Positions 40,628 through 48,580 of a stretch of DNA of 64,000 bases are shown here, piece after piece (positions within the stretch are counted from its first letter, which is position 1; every line of letters starts with the position of its first letter). The notes under the pieces are model-generated. The model saw nothing but the letters and a program-made list of their open reading frames with translations. It was not told the DNA's origin and did not search any database. This DNA is from Myxococcota bacterium. Its GTDB lineage: Bacteria; Myxococcota_A; UBA9160; SMWR01. The stretch covers positions 1-64,000 of the forward strand of contig JBCCEW010000011.1 of NCBI GenBank assembly GCA_039030075.1. The letters are read 5' to 3'. The position numbers were made by a program, and so were the translations under genes.

Positions 40628-40719
40628 GTTTCGCCCGCCCCGCACCCCTCCGATGCCTGAATTCGGGGGGCGCGGCAGGCGCGTGCTGCACGGCCGTAGC
40701 GGCTGACCGGGCTTGCGGA

Positions 40720-40947
40720 CTAGCGGGCTTCGCCCGCCAGGCGCGGACTCGTGCGCTCGACCACCAGGAAGCGTTCGGTGGGAAGCGCAGGAATGCGCCC
40801 TTCGAACAACTCCCGGGCGACGCGCTCAACTTCCCGGCGACTCTCGTCCCAGACGTAGAACCCGGGACCTTCGATGCAATAGCCGCCTTCACTGCGGCGG
40901 ACCTGCGGTCGACTTGCCGACCCGGAAACGCGGTGGGTCATGCTCAT
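40720..40947 (-). CDS. Small protein, unknown function
   Basis: 75 residues. GGYCIEGPGFYVWDESRREV in the middle looks like a small conserved-type domain; the rest is basic. GAGGAA precedes the ATG on the minus strand. No family was recognised. Confidence 0.6.
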   Translation of the reverse strand: MSMTHRVSGSASRPQVRRSEGGYCIEGPGFYVWDESRREVERVARELFEGRIPALPTERFLVVERTSPRLAGEAR

Positions 40948-41054
40948 GTGATGTTCCTCTTTGGCTTTCTGCCATGGGAACTTCGGTCGCGCGCGTGAGC
41001 ACTGTGTGACGGAGGGCGCACGTTCGCGAAAACTCCGCCCTCGCGGACGCCTTC

Positions 41055-41732
41055 TCAGCGTGTGGCGAGCAAGGCGTCCATGCGCGCGAGGCTCTCGCGG
41101 CGCAAGGCCGCCCGGGTCGGACCGGTCGCGTCCGGAGACAGCGCCCCGAGCCGCTGCGCCGCCGCCCATGCCTGAGTCTCGACTTCGTTCGCCAGGGCCA
41201 CCGCGTCCAGGAAGCCTGCCTCGAGCGCCGACTGTGGGGCGAACAGTTCGCCACCCGCTGTCGCCCGAGAGAGGAAGCGCGGGCTCAGCCGGTCGCGCGC
41301 CAATAGGATCGGCAGCTCGGGGAGCGGCATCCCGATGCCCATTTCGCTGAAGCCGAATCGGAAGTCGCCGGTCGCGCCCACCCGCCAATCCGACACCAGC
41401 AACAGCATCGCGCCCGCAGCCACCGCGTGTCCGGTCGCTCCCGACACGATGCCGAGCGGGCTCGCGTAGAGCGCGCGCAGCAGGGCGCCCATTGCGCCCA
41501 GCAGCTGGTTGGCGGCGGCACCCCCCGCCTGGAGCGTCGCGTTGTCGAGTCCGACACAGAAGCGCCCCGGGCGACCGAGCAGCGCGAGGGCATGAACGCC
41601 CTTCTCGGACTCGGCGCTGCGCAGCGCGTTCGCCAGCCCCGAAACGAGATCCGGCGTCAATGCGTTCGCCTTGCCGTCGTCGATCCGCACGATCGAGACG
41701 GCGTCCCGGGTCTCCTGGGTGAGCGCGCTCAT
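41055..41732 (-). CDS. Crotonase-family (enoyl-CoA hydratase/isomerase) protein
   Basis: 225 residues. GRFCVGLDNATLQ (oxyanion region), AVAAGAMLLLVSDWRVG and FGFSEMGIGMPLPELPILLA fit the crotonase fold; the EMGIG segment suggests an enoyl-CoA isomerase-like subgroup. TAGCAT (41740-41745, minus) lies 7 nt before the ATG. The plus-strand hydrolase begins 50 bp away, so both starts lie in one compact divergent promoter. Confidence 0.86.
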   Translation of the reverse strand: MSALTQETRDAVSIVRIDDGKANALTPDLVSGLANALRSAESEKGVHALALLGRPGRFCVGLDNATLQAGGAAANQLLGAMGALLRALYASPLGIVSGATGHAVAAGAMLLLVSDWRVGATGDFRFGFSEMGIGMPLPELPILLARDRLSPRFLSRATAGGELFAPQSALEAGFLDAVALANEVETQAWAAAQRLGALSPDATGPTRAALRRESLARMDALLATR

Positions 41733-41782
41733 GGCGCCGATGCTACCCGCGAAGGCGCCCGCGCGCGGTACCCTGCCGCGTC

Positions 41783-42697
41783 ATGCAACGACTCCAGCGC
41801 TTCCTCGGCTTCCTCCTCTCTTGCACGGGCCTCGCCCTCGGCTGCGCCCATGCGCCGGGCGCGGCGTTCGATCCGGTGAGCATGGATCCGCCGGAAACCG
41901 ACGCGGACCATCCGGCCGCCCTCGTCGAGCTCGCCATCGACAGCCACGGCGCGCCGATGAACGCCATCGTCTACCAGGCGCCCGGGGCAGGCCCCCACCC
42001 GACGGTAGTCCTCCTGCACGGATTCCCGGGCAACGAGCGCAACCTGGACCTCGCCCATGCGATGCGTCGCAGTGGTTGGAACGTGGTCTTCTTCCACTAC
42101 CGCGGGGCCTGGGGAAGCCCAGGCGACTTCTCTTTCGGCCATGTCCTCGAAGACGTCGCCAGCGTCGTCGACTGGACCCTGGGCGCCGAGGCGGGCGCGC
42201 TACGGATCGACCCCGAGACCATCGCGCTGGTCGGCCACAGCATGGGCGGCTTCGCGGCCCTGCGTGCCGGCGCCGACCACGAACGGGTGGACTGCATCGT
42301 ATCGTTGGCGGGCGCGAACTTCGCCGGACGTGGCCGGGCCGCCAATGCCGACCCGAAGGCCGCCGCGGCGATCGCCGCAGCACTCGACCAATGGCGCGCG
42401 CCGCTCGCCGGGACTTCCGGACAGGCCCTGGTGGCGGAGATCGCCGGCGACGTGGACCACTTCGACCTCGTGCGTCAGGCCCCGGCGCTGGCCGGGAAGC
42501 GCCTCCTGCTGGTGGCCGGGACCCGCGACCAGACGACGCCACCCGCGGAACATCACGATCCGCTGGTGGCTTCCCTCGAAGCCGTGGGCGCCACCCAGCT
42601 CGCCACCCGGGTGTTCGACGCAGACCACGCCTTCTCGGGGCGGCGGGTCGCCCTCGCTCATCTCGTGACGGACTGGCTCGGGAACCGCTGCCCCTAG
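41783..42697 (+). CDS. Lipoprotein alpha/beta hydrolase
   Basis: 304 residues with lipobox LALGC near residue 20. Alpha/beta hydrolase motifs: VVLLHGFPGNERNLDL, VGHSMGGFAAL (nucleophile) and a closing VFDADHAFSGRR with the catalytic His. The substrate is unknown. TACCCT (41769-41774) lies 8 nt before the ATG with no clear Shine-Dalgarno site. Confidence 0.87.
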   Translation: MQRLQRFLGFLLSCTGLALGCAHAPGAAFDPVSMDPPETDADHPAALVELAIDSHGAPMNAIVYQAPGAGPHPTVVLLHGFPGNERNLDLAHAMRRSGWNVVFFHYRGAWGSPGDFSFGHVLEDVASVVDWTLGAEAGALRIDPETIALVGHSMGGFAALRAGADHERVDCIVSLAGANFAGRGRAANADPKAAAAIAAALDQWRAPLAGTSGQALVAEIAGDVDHFDLVRQAPALAGKRLLLVAGTRDQTTPPAEHHDPLVASLEAVGATQLATRVFDADHAFSGRRVALAHLVTDWLGNRCP

Positions 42698-42705
42698 AAG
42701 CCGCC

Positions 42706-43368
42706 TCAGTCGATCGAGATCCAGCGTTTGCCCATCAGGGCGACCACCGGGTCGATCACCGCCGTGAACGAGTCGCGTGCGTGCATCCGCTGCAGGAAGC
42801 CGCGCAGCCGTGGCCAGCGCACCGCATCGGGCGCGACACCCGCGAGGCGCAGGTTCACGAAGATCGAGGCCACGCTGAGGTCGGCGATGCTCATCCGATC
42901 CTCGACGTACCACTCCCGATCTCCGAGCTGGGCATCGAGGTAGTCGCAGAAGGGCGGGAGCTCCTCGTCGGCGACCCGAAGCGGCTCTGCCTCGTCGGCC
43001 GGCTCGCCACTCAGCAAGGGCAACAGCACCAGCGGCTGGAACACCCGTGACGCGACGGGTTGGAGGCCGCCGTCGACGTACTCCTCGAGCCATTCCGCAT
43101 GCGCCGCCGACTCGGGAGCCTCGGGGTAGAAGGCCGGGTCCGGGTGGAGCCGTTCCAGGTAGCGGCAGATGATCGACGAGTCGTGGATCACCCGGTCGTC
43201 GTGCCTGAGCACGGGGATCTTCCCGAGCGGGCTGATCTCCCGGAACCCCTCGGGCGGCGCGTAGGGATTGAGGTTCTCGACCTCGTGATCGATGCCCTTC
43301 TCGTGCAGGAACACGAGGGTCTTGCGCACGAAGGGCGACACGGCGCTGCCGACGACGGTGTACGCCAT
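42706..43368 (-). CDS. Glutathione S-transferase
   Basis: 220 residues. Thioredoxin-like N-domain SAVSPFVRKTLVFLHEKGI, cis-Pro GKIPVLRHDDRVIHDSSII and helical C-domain MSIADLSVASIFVNLRL. It binds glutathione through the N-domain; the substrate is unknown. It starts 3 nt after cofH's stop, so it is the third gene of the cofG-cofH operon. Confidence 0.93.
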   Translation of the reverse strand: MAYTVVGSAVSPFVRKTLVFLHEKGIDHEVENLNPYAPPEGFREISPLGKIPVLRHDDRVIHDSSIICRYLERLHPDPAFYPEAPESAAHAEWLEEYVDGGLQPVASRVFQPLVLLPLLSGEPADEAEPLRVADEELPPFCDYLDAQLGDREWYVEDRMSIADLSVASIFVNLRLAGVAPDAVRWPRLRGFLQRMHARDSFTAVIDPVVALMGKRWISID

Positions 43369-43371
43369 GGC

Positions 43372-44613
43372 TCAGCCGTTCGCGGTCTTGGCGGCGAAGC
43401 GTTCCTTGTCGAGGCGCCAGCGGGTCGGCCCCGACAGCTCCCGCTCGACGGGCGGCTCCAGGGACGGCGGGTCCTTCTCGGGATCCTCGTAGCGGGCCAG
43501 GATGTCGTAGGTGGTCGAGCGCTGGACGGGTACTCGGCCGACCTCTCGAATCAGACGACGCATGTCCTCGGCGGGCAGGTTCTCGCCGAAGTCGGCACCG
43601 GACTCGCGGCTGATCGACTCTTCCATCAGCGTGCCGCCCATGTCGTTCGCGCCCGACATCAGCGCCATCTGCGCGACCTTCGGCCCCATCTTCACCCACG
43701 ACATCTGGATGTTGCTGATCCAGGGCCGCAGGAAGAGCCGGGCGATCGCGATCAGCTTCAGATCTTCGGGCATCGACGCCCCGGGCCGGGCATCGAGATG
43801 GTTGAAGAGCACGTTCTTCTCGTGGATGAAGCCGAGGGGCACGAACTCGGTGAAGCCGCCGGTCTGCTTCTGGATGTCGCGGATCAGCTCGAGATGCCCA
43901 GCGATGTGGTGGGGCTTCTCGATGTGGCCGTACATGATCGTGGCGGTCGAGCGCAGTCCGATCTCGTGGGCGGCCGTCACGATCTCGACCCAGCGATCGC
44001 GTCCCAGCTTGTTCGGACTGATCACCTGGCGGATCTCGTCGTCGAGGATCTCGGCCGCGGTGCCCGGCATCGTCCCGAGCCCGGCATCGACCAGCCATTG
44101 CAAGAACTCGGGCAGCGGCATTCCCGACTTCTTGTGGGCGAAGTCCATCTCCTCGGGCGAGAAGGCGTGGATGTGCAGCTTCGGGAACTCGCGCTTCAGC
44201 GAGACGAGGATCTCACGGTAGTGGTGATGGTCCTTCGACGGGTGGATGCCGCCCTGGATGCAGACCTCCGTGGCGCCGCGCTCGACCGCGTCGCGGGCCT
44301 TGGCGACGAGCTTCTCCATCGGGTGGTCGTAGGCGTCGTCTTCCTCGCGGTGCCGCGAGAAGCCGCAGAACGTGCAGCCCACGTAGCAGACGTTCGTGAA
44401 GTTGATGTTCCGGCAGATGACGAAGGAGACGTCGTCTCCCTTGTCGAGCTCGCGGGCGAGATCGGCCGTCTGCATCAGCGCGAAGAGGTCGCGCCCCTGC
44501 AAGCCGAGCAGCGCCTCGACGTCGTCGCGCCGAAGTTCGTCGCCACTGAGCGCGCGATCGAGGATGCGCGCCGTCCCCGGCGTCGCGAGGGAAAGGAAGG
44601 CGTGTTCGGTCAT
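43372..44613 (-). CDS. cofH: FO synthase subunit 2 (CofH), radical SAM
   Basis: 413 residues. The radical-SAM [4Fe-4S] motif is CYVGCTFC, preceded by FVICRNINFTNVC. Distinctive CofH segments follow: IQGGIHPSKDHHHYREIL, AFSPEEMDFA, GTAAEILDDEIR and MMYGHIEKPHH-like TIMYGHIEKP. CofH couples an iminoquinone precursor to 5-amino-6-ribitylaminouracil, the first step to FO and coenzyme F420. Its ATG overlaps the cofG stop. Confidence 0.9.
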   Translation of the reverse strand: MTEHAFLSLATPGTARILDRALSGDELRRDDVEALLGLQGRDLFALMQTADLARELDKGDDVSFVICRNINFTNVCYVGCTFCGFSRHREEDDAYDHPMEKLVAKARDAVERGATEVCIQGGIHPSKDHHHYREILVSLKREFPKLHIHAFSPEEMDFAHKKSGMPLPEFLQWLVDAGLGTMPGTAAEILDDEIRQVISPNKLGRDRWVEIVTAAHEIGLRSTATIMYGHIEKPHHIAGHLELIRDIQKQTGGFTEFVPLGFIHEKNVLFNHLDARPGASMPEDLKLIAIARLFLRPWISNIQMSWVKMGPKVAQMALMSGANDMGGTLMEESISRESGADFGENLPAEDMRRLIREVGRVPVQRSTTYDILARYEDPEKDPPSLEPPVERELSGPTRWRLDKERFAAKTANG

Positions 44614-45836
44614 GCCGCTTCTCCGACCGGGCGCGGGTCTCGTCGTACCCAACCCTGCTCGTCGACGAGCGCCATGGCGGCCTCGCGAACGCGCGGCTCG
44701 AAGTAGTCGGGCCGCGTGAGCAGGTGCTCGGGATAGACAGGGAGCCGTTCTACCAGGCGCTGCCCGGCGGCCACGGTGCGCTTCTCGAGCTCACGCAGGG
44801 CCGGCCAGGGGGCCTCGGGGTTGATGAAATCGACCGTCAGGGGCGAGACGCCCCCCCAGTCGTTGAGTCCCGAACGCAGCAACTGCTCGAGCACCTCGGG
44901 AGCGAGATTCGGCGGCGCCTGCACGTTCATGTCGGGGCCCAGGATCAATCGCGCCATCGCCACCCAGCCTGCGACGAGATCGTCGGACAGGGGCTCGACG
45001 CCGCGCATCGGCGTGTCGTCCTTCGGGTGGAAGGGCTGCACGATCACTTCCTGGATGTGGCCGTAGCGATCGGCGAGATCCCGAATCGCGAGCAGCGTGT
45101 CGACGCGCTCGGCGTCGTTCTCGCCGATCCCGAGCAGCAGGCCGCTCGTGAACGGAATCTTCAGCTCGCCGGCCTCGGCGTGCATGCGCAGCCGCACCTC
45201 CGGATCCTTGTCCGGGCAGTAGTAGTGGGCCGCTCCCTTCTCACGGAGGCGCGGACTGGTGTTCTCGAGCATCAGACCGAGCGAGGCGTTCGTCTTGCGG
45301 AGCTCGGTCATCTCCTCGGCCGAGAGGATGCCCGAGTTCGTGTGGGGCAGGATGCCGCCGGCGAAGCCGACCTCGCAGGCCTGGATCAGGTACTCGGTCG
45401 TCGTCGAGAGGCCCCGTGCCGCCAGCCACTCGCGGTGGCTCTTGTACGCCACCTCGGGCTTGTCCCCGAGGCAGAAGAGTGCCTCGGTGCAGCCGGCCCG
45501 CACGGCGCCCGCCACGGCGTCGGCGACTTCGTCGAGGCTGTAGGTCTTGGCGTCGGGATCGTCGGGCTGCTTCGCGAAGGTGCAGTACGAACAGCGATCG
45601 CGGCACAGGTTCGTCAGCGGGACGAAGATGTTGCGCGAGACGCTGACGACATCGCCCTTGCCGCGCCGCTTCGACTCGTGGGCGGCGTCGAGGATCGCGC
45701 CGTGCAGCACCGGGTCCGTAAAGCCCGCCGCGAGGGCTTCGGCGCGGCCCCGCTCGAGGCGGCCGTCGTCTACGGCTTCCGCCAGCCAGCGGGCAGCGTC
45801 AGGAGCAGACGGGGGCGTCGTGTGGGGCGAATTCAT
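44610..45836 (-). CDS. cofG: FO synthase subunit 1 (CofG), radical SAM
   Basis: 408 residues. The radical-SAM motif is CRDRCSYC after SVSRNIFVPLTNLC. Then CLGDKPEVAYKSHREWLA, ILPHTNSGILSAEEM and VQPFHPKDDTPM follow in CofG order. CofG completes 7,8-didemethyl-8-hydroxy-5-deazariboflavin. Split cofG/cofH (not fused as FbiC) is the archaeal/proteobacterial arrangement. The ATG overlaps GTTGACATTGC with no Shine-Dalgarno site, so the start is less certain. Confidence 0.9.
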   Translation of the reverse strand: MNSPHTTPPSAPDAARWLAEAVDDGRLERGRAEALAAGFTDPVLHGAILDAAHESKRRGKGDVVSVSRNIFVPLTNLCRDRCSYCTFAKQPDDPDAKTYSLDEVADAVAGAVRAGCTEALFCLGDKPEVAYKSHREWLAARGLSTTTEYLIQACEVGFAGGILPHTNSGILSAEEMTELRKTNASLGLMLENTSPRLREKGAAHYYCPDKDPEVRLRMHAEAGELKIPFTSGLLLGIGENDAERVDTLLAIRDLADRYGHIQEVIVQPFHPKDDTPMRGVEPLSDDLVAGWVAMARLILGPDMNVQAPPNLAPEVLEQLLRSGLNDWGGVSPLTVDFINPEAPWPALRELEKRTVAAGQRLVERLPVYPEHLLTRPDYFEPRVREAAMALVDEQGWVRRDPRPVGEAA

Positions 45837-45861
45837 GCAATGTCAACCGCGGGGCGCGCGA

Positions 45862-45929
45862 GGAAGCATATCATCCCCTGAGAGGGGATATTTGCTTCCA
45901 TTTGGTTGACGCTTTGCTTCCACGGAAGC
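45862..45929 (-). promoter_or_regulatory. Cluster of inverted repeats upstream of cofG
   Basis: GGAAGCA (45862-45868) pairs with TGCTTCC (45893-45899) around an inner perfect hairpin ATCCCCT/AGGGGAT (45873-45879 and 45883-45889), together a 38-nt near-perfect structure. A second palindrome GCTTCC-AC-GGAAGC lies at 45916-45929. The word GGAAGC therefore occurs four times between folB and cofG. Candidate operator or attenuator. Confidence 0.6.
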
Positions 45930-45961
45930 CGTTCTCGGCCCCCGGCGGCGCCTGGCGCGCC

Positions 45962-46327
45962 CTAGAGGTCCTCACGGCTGCGCCGGACCACGACCCCGGC
46001 GTAGCGCAGGACCCCGGCGATCGGCGTGGGCTTCCGCACCTTCACCGTGATCGCCTGGGCATCGAACTGGGTCAGCACAGCGCGGGCGATCCGGTCGCCG
46101 AGCGCCTCGACCAGCTTGTGCTCCTGGTTGCCGGCGACATCCTCGACGATCTCGAAGACCCGCTTGTAGTGGATCGTGTGGCGGATCGAATCGCTGCGGC
46201 CGGCCTCGCGGAGGTCGCGCTCGATCTCCACGTCGAGCAGGACCGGGCGCCGCATGCGGCGCTCCACGGCGGTCACGCCGAGCGCAGCGGGCACCTGAAT
46301 ACCCTCGAGGAGGATCTTGTCTTGCAC
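45962..46327 (-). CDS. folB: Dihydroneopterin aldolase (FolB-like)
   Basis: 121 residues. HTIHYKRVFEIVEDVAGNQE, LVEALGDRIARAVL and VKVRKPTPIAGVL are FolB features; the Lys in KP is the catalytic position. It catalyses the retro-aldol step of folate synthesis. GTG start chosen for AAGGAG upstream. It reads toward cofG, 125 nt upstream of it, with a hairpin cluster between. FolX-like epimerase is an alternative. Confidence 0.83.
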   Translation of the reverse strand: MQDKILLEGIQVPAALGVTAVERRMRRPVLLDVEIERDLREAGRSDSIRHTIHYKRVFEIVEDVAGNQEHKLVEALGDRIARAVLTQFDAQAITVKVRKPTPIAGVLRYAGVVVRRSREDL

Positions 46328-46449
46328 GGGCCCGGTCTCCTTCGGCCTGGGGGAGCGCGGAGTATTCCGCTTCGTCGGCCCAGCGGCGAGGCCCGCGTGG
46401 CTCCGCGCGGCGCGACCGATAGACTTCGAGGCCCCTCTGGAGGTCAGCC

Positions 46450-47634
46450 ATGGATCTCGATGCGCTGCGGGCACGCGAAGCGGCCCATTTCCTGCCGGTC
46501 GTGAACCGCCACCCGGTGGCGCTGGTTTCGGGTCGTGGCTCCCGCGTCGAGGACGTCAACGGGAAGACGTACACGGACCTCATGTCGGGGTGGGGCGTGA
46601 CCTGCATCGGTCACTGCCACCCGGCGCTGGTCGCGGCGATTTCGCATCAGGCCGGCCAGCTGATGCAGACGACGAACATCTTCTACACGCTGCCCCAGCT
46701 CGACCTGATCGATCGTCTGGCCAAGGAGACCCCGGCGGACATCACGCGCAGCTTCCTCACCAGTTCGGGCACCGAGGCCGTCGAGGGCGCGCTGAAGCTG
46801 GCGCACCGGGCCACGGGACGGCGCGCGTTCGTGTCGACGGAAGGCGCGTTCCACGGACGCACCCTCGGTGCGCTGCAGGTGATCGGCACCGAGAAGCACC
46901 GGCTGCCCTATGCCGCGCTGATGCCCGAACAGGTCTGCGTGCCCTTCGACGACCTGGATGCCGCGAAGCAGGCACTCGATGACAGCATCGCCGCCTTCAT
47001 CGTCGAGCCCGTGCAGGGCGAGGGCGGCGTGAACGTGCCCAGCGACGGCTACCTGCGCGGCCTGCGCCAGCTCTGCGACGACACGGGGACACTCCTGATC
47101 TGCGACGAAGTGCAGACCGGCATTGGACGCACCGGCACCTTCCTCGCGTGCGAACACGAGGGCGTCACGCCCGACATCGTCACCCTAGGCAAGGGCCTCG
47201 GAGGCGGCTTCCCGGTCGCGGCGTTCCTGACGACGGAAGACGTCGCCAAGACGGTCCAGCTCGGAGACCACGGCACCACCTACGGCGGCAACCCCCTCGC
47301 CTGCGCGGCGGCCAACGCGGTGCTGACCGTGGTCGAGGAAGAGGGACTCGTCGCCCGCGCGGCCGAGCTGGGAGCGCGCCTGCAGGAGAAGCTGCGCGCC
47401 TTCGCCGAGCAGCATCCGGCGATCGCCTCGGGCGTGCGCGGGCGGGGCCTCTTGCAGGCCCTCGTCCTTCAGGACGCGGACCGCGCGGCGGCGCTCCCGC
47501 GTCAGGCGCTGGACGCGGGCGTCCTGCTCAATGTCACCGGCGGCAACGTCGTCCGCTTCTTCCCGGCCTTGAACATCCCCGAGGACGAACTCTGGACCGC
47601 CGTGGAGCAGGTGTTCGACTGCCTCGCGGACTGA
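46450..47634 (+). CDS. Class III aminotransferase, ArgD-like
   Basis: 394 residues. The PLP-binding Lys is in TLGKGLGGGFPVAA; DEVQTGIGRTG, FLTSSGTEAVEGALKLA and EGGVNVPSDGYL also fit acetylornithine aminotransferase. It is likely N-acetylornithine or succinyldiaminopimelate aminotransferase of arginine/lysine synthesis. GGAGG lies just before the ATG. No other arg gene is in the window. Confidence 0.88.
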   Translation: MDLDALRAREAAHFLPVVNRHPVALVSGRGSRVEDVNGKTYTDLMSGWGVTCIGHCHPALVAAISHQAGQLMQTTNIFYTLPQLDLIDRLAKETPADITRSFLTSSGTEAVEGALKLAHRATGRRAFVSTEGAFHGRTLGALQVIGTEKHRLPYAALMPEQVCVPFDDLDAAKQALDDSIAAFIVEPVQGEGGVNVPSDGYLRGLRQLCDDTGTLLICDEVQTGIGRTGTFLACEHEGVTPDIVTLGKGLGGGFPVAAFLTTEDVAKTVQLGDHGTTYGGNPLACAAANAVLTVVEEEGLVARAAELGARLQEKLRAFAEQHPAIASGVRGRGLLQALVLQDADRAAALPRQALDAGVLLNVTGGNVVRFFPALNIPEDELWTAVEQVFDCLAD

Positions 47635-47723
47635 GGCGTACGACACTTGCAACCTTGTGGTACCGGGGTTAGAGACGGACGAGCCGAAGACTCCAGCGCC
47701 CGAGCGAGCCGAGAGGGAACGAT

Positions 47724-48005
47724 ATGAAAGCCATCTGGAACGGTCGAACCGTCGCGGAGAGCGACGACACGGTCGTCGTCGAGGGGAACCACTACTTTCC
47801 CGAGAGCGCTCTGGCCCGCGAGCACTTCGCGCCGAGCGACCACACGTCGATCTGCTCCTGGAAGGGCACCGCGTCGTACTACGACATCTCGGTCGAAGGC
47901 GAGACCAACGCGAACGCGGCCTGGTACTACCCGGACCCCAAGGACGCGGCTTCGGAGATCCGCGGACGCGTCGCCTTCTGGCGCGGCGTGGACGTCGTCG
48001 AGTAG
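47724..48005 (+). CDS. DUF427-family protein
   Basis: 93 residues. MKAIWNGRTVAESDDTVVVE, GNHYFPESALAREHF and SDHTSICSWKGTASYY match DUF427, a small beta-rich family of unknown function. GAGGGAACG precedes the ATG. It meets the minus-strand gene with an 18-nt gap that holds a hairpin. Confidence 0.95.
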   Translation: MKAIWNGRTVAESDDTVVVEGNHYFPESALAREHFAPSDHTSICSWKGTASYYDISVEGETNANAAWYYPDPKDAASEIRGRVAFWRGVDVVE

Positions 48006-48007
48006 CC

Positions 48008-48033
48008 GAGCCTAGAGGGTCCTCTAGAGGCTC
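48008..48033. terminator. Hairpin between convergent genes
   Basis: GAGCCTAGAGG (48008-48018) faces CCTCTAGAGGCTC (48021-48033) around GT, with one bulged A. It lies in the 18-nt gap of two convergent genes and overlaps the minus-strand stop (48024-48026). There is no T-run; bidirectional termination is an inference. Confidence 0.4.
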
Positions 48034-48449
48034 TCGATCTCCAGGTCGGGCTTCACCGCGACCACCCAGCGGATCTCCTCACCCGCGGCGAAGTTCGCGA
48101 CCGCGGTGAAGAACGCGCTGTCCGCGGGACGCGGGTTCTCGACGCACTCGAGGCGGAAGCAGATCGAGCGCCCGGCGTACTGGGGGTACTGCTTCTCCAT
48201 GTGTCCGCCGAGGACGTATTCGAGGTAGGAGTTGAACTTCGCCTCGAGCTGACGGAGCTGCTCGGGCAGGCTGCCCCAGGGCCGCGCCTCGAGCATGACC
48301 AGCAGGACTTCGCCGCTCTGCGCGTCCTCGGTGATCAGGTCGACCACCCGCGGGTTCTGGACACCCCGGGCTTCGGGCTTCGCTTCGGGGGCCTGGGACG
48401 GCTCCGAACCGGGCTGGATGACTTCGAGCTCTTTGAATTTCTGTTCCAT
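48024..48449 (-). CDS. DUF6572-like small protein
   Basis: 141 residues. VVDLITEDAQSGEVLLVMLE, ARPWGSLPEQLRQLEAKFNS and HMEKQYPQYAGRSICFRLEC are in DUF6572 style; residues 1-30 are polar. The family has no known function. The ATG at 48449 is the first in-frame one after a G-rich patch. Assignment is from memory of the pattern only. Confidence 0.72.
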   Translation of the reverse strand: MEQKFKELEVIQPGSEPSQAPEAKPEARGVQNPRVVDLITEDAQSGEVLLVMLEARPWGSLPEQLRQLEAKFNSYLEYVLGGHMEKQYPQYAGRSICFRLECVENPRPADSAFFTAVANFAAGEEIRWVVAVKPDLEIESL

Positions 48450-48580
48450 GGGACGGTCGCGGCAGAGTAGCGACGAACCGCCCCGGAGGCGCCGCCTGCC
48501 GACGGGCTGGTCCCGGCCGTCGGATCTGGGCGACAATCGCGCTCCGCGCGATCGGCGACGGGTGTCGGACAGGAGGGGAC

